Shown one piece after another: positions 60,463 through 64,000 of a stretch of 64,000 nt of DNA. Source of the stretch: Pseudomonas sp. Q2-TVG4-2 (GTDB lineage: Bacteria; Pseudomonadota; Gammaproteobacteria; Pseudomonadales; Pseudomonadaceae). The notes below the pieces were generated by a model. The model searched no databases. It was given only the letters and a program-made list of their open reading frames with translations, and was not told where the DNA came from. The stretch is from contig NZ_LGLW01000006.1 in assembly GCF_013620795.1 (NCBI RefSeq), positions 186,001 to 250,000 of the forward strand. Direction: 5' to 3'. The position numbers were made by a program, and so were the translations under genes. Every line of letters begins with the position of its first letter. Position 1 is the first letter of the stretch.

Positions 60463-61083
60463 ATGACTGACGAAAATGCCCATACCATCGCCGACCGGAC
60501 TCTGGATGACTACCGCGCCAACGCCGAGGCGTTTCGCGACGGGACGCGCGACCATGATGTCAGCCAGAATATCGATGCGTTGCTGCGACACATCCAGGGT
60601 GAGCCGCCATTTCGCATCCTCGACCTGGGCTGCGGGCCTGGGCGAGACCTCAAGGCTTTCACGGCACGTGGCCATATCGCCGTCGGGCTGGACGGTGCCG
60701 AACCCTTCGTGAACATGGCACGAGCCGAGACCGGTTGTGAGGTTTTGCACCAGGACTTCCTGCAACTGGATCTACCCGCCGAAGCGTTCGACGGCGTTTT
60801 CGCCAATGCAGTGCTGTTTCATCTTCCTAGCCGCGAAATCGCCTCAGTATTGCTGAAGCTGCATACGGCGCTTCGCGGTGGCGGGGTGCTGTTCAGCTCC
60901 AATCCCCGCGGCAACAATCAGGAAGGCTGGAGCGGTGCTCGTTACGGTACTTGGTATGACTGGCCGACCTGGCGCGGCTTGCTGCAATCGGTCGGCTTCA
61001 TCGAGCTCGAGCATTATTACCGGCCGACAGGCTTGCCCCGGGACCAGCAGCCCTGGCTCGCGAGCGTCTGGCGCAAGGGGTGA
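60463..61083 (+). CDS. SAM-dependent methyltransferase (Methyltransf_11/25 type)
   Basis: A 206-residue class I methyltransferase with FRILDLGCGPGRDLKAF (motif I), VGLDGAEPFVNMA (acidic end of beta 2), and DGVFANAVLFHLPSREIASVLLKLHTALRGGGVLFSS. The start ATG at 60463 has GGGAG upstream. The substrate is unknown. Divergent from the receiver gene across 213 nt. Confidence 0.88.
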   Translation: MTDENAHTIADRTLDDYRANAEAFRDGTRDHDVSQNIDALLRHIQGEPPFRILDLGCGPGRDLKAFTARGHIAVGLDGAEPFVNMARAETGCEVLHQDFLQLDLPAEAFDGVFANAVLFHLPSREIASVLLKLHTALRGGGVLFSSNPRGNNQEGWSGARYGTWYDWPTWRGLLQSVGFIELEHYYRPTGLPRDQQPWLASVWRKG

Positions 61084-61155
61084 CGCGGCAGACATCGGCA
61101 GTCAGAGATTGTTCATCAGGCAACGCAGAATGCATGCCGCAAACCTGGTTTTCAT

Positions 61156-61179
61156 GCGTTTTGCATGCATACAAAACGC
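61156..61179. promoter_or_regulatory. Perfect palindrome upstream of the DUF3509 gene
   Basis: GCGTTTTG-N8-CAAAACGC, an 8-bp perfect inverted repeat whose centre is itself TGCATGCA-like. No T-tract, so an operator is more likely than a terminator. Confidence 0.5.
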
Positions 61180-61184
61180 TATTA

Positions 61185-61200
61185 TGTGACGCAAGTCACT
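61185..61200. promoter_or_regulatory. Candidate Vfr/CRP site
   Basis: TGTGA-N6-TCACT, matching both halves of the CRP-family consensus except the last base, 87-102 nt upstream of the DUF3509 start and 5 nt from the palindrome. Confidence 0.55.
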
Positions 61201-61286
61201 GAATAACCTTGGTTTGTTGATCTCCTTCGGTTGGCACGAACGCTGCTCCATCAATGGATGCTGGACCATAACCGGAGTACACAATA

Positions 61287-61565
61287 ATGATCGCCGCTGA
61301 AAAAACTCTCTCTGCCGCGTTTCCTGAGTTCGAAGTACTCACTGCTCCTCGTCCGGATGGCGGGCTGCTACTGACGCTGCGTAACGATGATCGGGACATC
61401 ATCAAGCGCGCTCTCTCGAAGGGACAGGCCCAGACCGATATTCAGCTGGAATGGGTCATCAGCTCCATTCGCCGTGACCTGGCGCTGGAGGCTGGTATGT
61501 CGCCTGCAATCGCCCGGTTGCAGAGCCAGAGTCGCACCGGGTTGCCCACCTACGAGTACGCCTGA
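61287..61565 (+). CDS. DUF3509-like small protein
   Basis: A 92-residue cytoplasmic protein. LSAAFPEFEVLTAPRPDGGLLLTLRND and the later SSIRRDLALEAG resemble the Pseudomonas DUF3509 family, whose function is unknown. Isolated gene with a distinctive control region and a 9-bp hairpin after its stop. Confidence 0.72.
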   Translation: MIAAEKTLSAAFPEFEVLTAPRPDGGLLLTLRNDDRDIIKRALSKGQAQTDIQLEWVISSIRRDLALEAGMSPAIARLQSQSRTGLPTYEYA

Positions 61566-61570
61566 ACCGA

Positions 61571-61594
61571 GCGGTCGGCTCGCAGGCCGACCGC
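61571..61594 (+). terminator. Hairpin after DUF3509 gene
   Basis: Perfect 9-bp stem GCGGTCGGC/GCCGACCGC with a 6-nt loop, 5 nt after the stop; no T-tract. Confidence 0.5.
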
Positions 61595-61680
61595 ACACGC
61601 TGCGCAATCCAGCGCAGGCGATCCGACCCGGCCGAAGAGCCTGGGTGCTTCGCAAAGCCTGATAGCGATGAGGAAACCGC

Positions 61681-62154
61681 ATGAACGCCATCGACCTGTT
61701 GATCGACGACCACGAGAAAGTGAAGGATATCCTGACGCGCCTGACCGATAGCACTGAGCGCGCCGTTAAGACCCGCACCGAATTGCTGCAGAAACTGGAG
61801 ATGGAAGTCACCATCCATACCCAGCTCGAAGAGCAGATCCTTTATCCCGCCTACAAGGAAGCCGGCGGCAAGGAAGAGCTGAAGATGTATCACGAGGCCA
61901 AGGAAGAACACCGCACGGTGGATTCGCTGGTACTGCCCGACCTCAAGGCCACCGATCCATCCAGCGTCGAGTTCTCCGGGCGCGTCAAAGTGTGCAAGGA
62001 GTTGCTTGAGCATCACATCGAGGAAGAGGAATCGGAGATGTTTCCCAGCGCACGCGAGCTTTTCGACAAGGCCCGGCTGGAAGAAATGGGCCAGCAGATG
62101 TCCGAATTGCGAAACCGCCTGAAGAAAGAATTCACCGCCAGCCAGGCTGCCTGA
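61681..62154 (+). CDS. Hemerythrin HHE-domain protein
   Basis: A 157-residue four-helix diiron protein. Candidate ligands are H11 (DDHEKV), H46 and E50 (IHTQLEEQ), H71/H77 (YHEAKEEH) and H111/E116 (HHIEEEE). These proteins bind O2 or NO, or protect against oxidative and nitrosative stress. Cytoplasmic, with no signal peptide. Confidence 0.92.
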   Translation: MNAIDLLIDDHEKVKDILTRLTDSTERAVKTRTELLQKLEMEVTIHTQLEEQILYPAYKEAGGKEELKMYHEAKEEHRTVDSLVLPDLKATDPSSVEFSGRVKVCKELLEHHIEEEESEMFPSARELFDKARLEEMGQQMSELRNRLKKEFTASQAA

Positions 62155-62434
62155 TTCGTTCCGTTGCCGGGGCGCAACGCCCCGGTGGTGTACGCCGTTA
62201 CGGGTTCGCCCAGGTAACCAATCTGTGGAGGGAATAACGGCTCGGCTGATCGAACGCGGGGCTGTCTATAAGCAGGTGTCAGCGAATGAGGACACCAGGG
62301 GGCACCGTTGGGCGGTCGGCGCAGCTCCGCCGGGCACTATGGGGCACTCTGTTCTCTGCGCAGGGTCAGTCTGAGAGGGATTTCAATATCCACTTTGCCG
62401 GCTTCGGTCGGCTCTCACTATCTGGAGATTACCC
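62155..62434. other. Intergenic region after the hemerythrin gene
   Basis: 280 nt with no supportable gene. It begins with a strong hairpin CCGGGGCG-CAA-CGCCCCGG (62167-62185) that probably ends the hemerythrin transcript. The rest is the leader of the next lipoprotein; no recognisable RNA family. Confidence 0.5.
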
Positions 62435-62797
62435 ATGCGTCTTGCTTATCTATCTGCCCCTGTTCTGGGCCTTCTGCTAGTTGGTTGTGGTGCGGATGAA
62501 GAACCAGAACGGGAACCGATGCCGCCGCAGCCCACCACTGAACAGCCGGCTCCACCACAACCGACCACCACGCCGCCGTCCGATACTGACGCTGGCGCTG
62601 GGATGGGTACAAGTCCAGGCACCACGGGTACCGGTCTTGGCGCTGGTCCGGAGACTGGCGCCGGAACAGGCATGACCACTGGTCCATCGGGTGACATGAG
62701 CACGGCGCCGGCCGACAACGGCAGCGGTCTGGGTACCGAATCAGGTGCCGGTACCGCGCCTAATACCACTGGCACCGGTACGGGAGCCGCACAGTAA
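62435..62797 (+). CDS. Low-complexity lipoprotein
   Basis: A 120-residue protein with a lipobox (LLVGC, C18), an acidic/Pro-rich stretch (EEPEREPMPPQPTTEQP) and a Gly/Thr/Ala/Ser-rich tail with many GTG-like units, likely disordered. TGGAG RBS. No family recognised; possibly an envelope spacer protein. Confidence 0.7.
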   Translation: MRLAYLSAPVLGLLLVGCGADEEPEREPMPPQPTTEQPAPPQPTTTPPSDTDAGAGMGTSPGTTGTGLGAGPETGAGTGMTTGPSGDMSTAPADNGSGLGTESGAGTAPNTTGTGTGAAQ

Positions 62798-62856
62798 GCA
62801 AAGTCAATCCATTGAGGAGGCCCCGTTATCTGGCGAGGCCCCTACGGGAGATCCGT

Positions 62857-63045
62857 ATGACGTCGAAACGCATTGCCATCGCCGCTGCGCTACCGCTTTC
62901 GCTGATGCTTGCCGCCTGCTCCCCCGACGAGGAGCCCTCGGCAATGGACAACGTCAGCGAAAACCAGCAGGAGTACCAGAACACCGCGACCGATCCGGCC
63001 GGGCCGCGTGAGGTTTCGCCGCCGTCGAACATGTCCAACGAGTGA
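62857..63045 (+). CDS. Small lipoprotein of unknown function
   Basis: A 62-residue protein with a lipobox (MLAAC, C21) and a short polar Asn/Gln/Pro-rich tail. The CGGGAG RBS fits the ATG at 62857, rather than an in-frame upstream start. It follows the preceding lipoprotein by 59 nt and could be co-transcribed. Confidence 0.68.
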   Translation: MTSKRIAIAAALPLSLMLAACSPDEEPSAMDNVSENQQEYQNTATDPAGPREVSPPSNMSNE

Positions 63046-63050
63046 TATTG

Positions 63051-63086
63051 CGCCCCGTGGCCGGGGTGTCACCGCCGCGGGGCGTT
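63051..63086. terminator. Hairpin between convergent lipoprotein and flavoprotein genes
   Basis: CGCCCCG/CGGGGCG stem with a structured loop and TTAT after it; it touches the flavoprotein stop codon. Confidence 0.6.
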
Positions 63087-64000
63087 ATACGTACTGCGCC
63101 GCCGCATAGCCAGACGCCCAGGCCCACTGGAAATTGAAACCGCCCAGGTGGCCGGTGACATCCAGCACTTCGCCGACGAAATACAGACCCGCTGCCTTTT
63201 GCGATTCCATAGTTTTCGAAGACACCTCTCGGGTATCCACGCCGCCCAATGTCACCTCGGCGGTGCGATAGCCCTCGGTTCCTGCCGGCACCAGCTGCCA
63301 GTTGCCAAGCCTTTCCGCTATCGCTTCGAGCTCGGCCGGGGTGTGCTGCTTCAACGGCTTAGAAGCGAACCAGTGCTCGGCCAGTAGTCCGGCCATCTTA
63401 CGGGTGAACAGCTCGCCAAGCAGTGTCTTTAGCTCGGTATTGGGTCGTTCGCTTTGCTGTTGGGTCAGCCACTCGGGTAGGTTCAGGTGTGGCAGCAGGT
63501 TGACCTCGATTACATCACCCGGCTGCCAGTACGAAGACACCTGCAGGATCGCCGGCCCGGAGAGTCCGCGATGGGTGAACAGAATGTTTTCTCGGAACGT
63601 CTGGCCATTGCAGCTGACCAGGCAGTCCTCGACCGACGTACCGGATAGCGCTTCGCACATACCCTTGAGTTGCGGTTCGGTGATGGTAAATGGCACCAGG
63701 CCGGCGCGGGTCGGCAGCACGGTGTGGCCGAACTGCCGGGCAATCTGGTAGCCGAAGCCACTGGCGCCCAGCGTTGGGATTGACAGCCCACCGGTGGCGA
63801 TCACCAACGACTGACAGGTGAGGTCGCCGATGCTACTGCGCAACAGATAGCCGTCTTCGGTTTTCTCAACGGACTGCACGGCCGTGTTCAGGTGCAGGCC
63901 GACATCGGCCTGCTGGCATTCGGTCAGCAGCATATCGAGGATGTCGCTGGCCTTGTTGTCGCAGAACAGCTGACCGAGTTTTTTCTCATGATAGGGCACG
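63085..64000 (-). CDS. HI0933/YhiN-family flavoprotein, N terminus outside the window
   Basis: About 305 C-terminal codons of a FAD-binding oxidoreductase. Visible parts are the LVIATGGLSIPTLGASGFGYQIARQFGH signature (two pieces), FTHRGLSGPAILQVSSYW, and the C-terminal FVGEVLDVTGHLGGFNFQWAWASGYAAAQ, which closes the FAD site. The N-terminal Rossmann GxGxxG lies beyond position 64000. The reaction of this family is not established. Confidence 0.9.
   Translation of the reverse strand, partial: VPYHEKKLGQLFCDNKASDILDMLLTECQQADVGLHLNTAVQSVEKTEDGYLLRSSIGDLTCQSLVIATGGLSIPTLGASGFGYQIARQFGHTVLPTRAGLVPFTITEPQLKGMCEALSGTSVEDCLVSCNGQTFRENILFTHRGLSGPAILQVSSYWQPGDVIEVNLLPHLNLPEWLTQQQSERPNTELKTLLGELFTRKMAGLLAEHWFASKPLKQHTPAELEAIAERLGNWQLVPAGTEGYRTAEVTLGGVDTREVSSKTMESQKAAGLYFVGEVLDVTGHLGGFNFQWAWASGYAAAQYV

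Overview
The window looks like chromosomal DNA of a GC-rich gammaproteobacterium of the Pseudomonas group, most likely the Stutzerimonas (P. stutzeri) lineage. From memory, the gene order follows P. aeruginosa PAO1 in two blocks. One runs from yggT-proC-yggS/pilTU through pyrRBC', ruvX-yqgE, tonB, gshB, pilGHIJK-chpABC, rsmE, bioA, yceI, mexAB-oprM and rhlE to metF and ahcY. The other runs from metK through an ArsR-methyltransferase regulator, tkt, epd and pgk to fba. No rRNA, tRNA, insertion sequence, prophage or CRISPR array was seen.

Layout. 1-5446: end of a dynamin-like GTPase, yggT-proC-yggS on the minus strand, and divergent pilT and pilU (twitching motor ATPases). 5447-8023: a radical SAM/DUF4130 DNA-repair pair under an apparent LexA box, and a TM2 membrane protein. 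8080-11909: pyrimidine operon yqgE-ruvX-pyrR-pyrB-pyrC'. 12002-14036: tonB and gshB. 14273-27434: the Pil-Chp chemosensory operon that controls type IV pili, with the 2397-residue hybrid kinase ChpA; chpD and chpE are absent. 27490-31027: rsmE, bioA, a cytochrome b561 and a YceI protein. 31162-36981: RND efflux operon behind a TtgR-like operator. 37081-41747: rhlE, then ahcY-metF behind an S-adenosylhomocysteine (SAH) riboswitch. 41768-48323: a variable stretch with an antiporter, an unknown six-cysteine secreted protein, a c'-type cytochrome lipoprotein, DUF1090, LigB and an ABC-2 transporter. 48411-53257: metK with a SahR-like regulator and its palindromic operator, then an Fe(II)/2-oxoglutarate oxygenase-LysE exporter pair with a divergent LysR regulator. 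53423-59773: tkt, epd, pgk, two lipoproteins and fba. 59872-64000: a receiver-only response regulator, a methyltransferase, DUF3509, hemerythrin, two small lipoproteins and a truncated HI0933-type flavoprotein.

How the parts work together. pilTU, tonB and pilG-chpC all serve twitching motility. ahcY, metF and metK form the activated methyl cycle, apparently monitored by two independent SAH sensors: an RNA aptamer on ahcY-metF and a protein repressor on metK. tkt-epd-pgk-fba is a central carbon cluster. The least described units are the SOS-boxed radical SAM/DUF4130 pair and the LysR/oxygenase/LysE cassette. Both sit at points where the remembered PAO1 gene order is interrupted.
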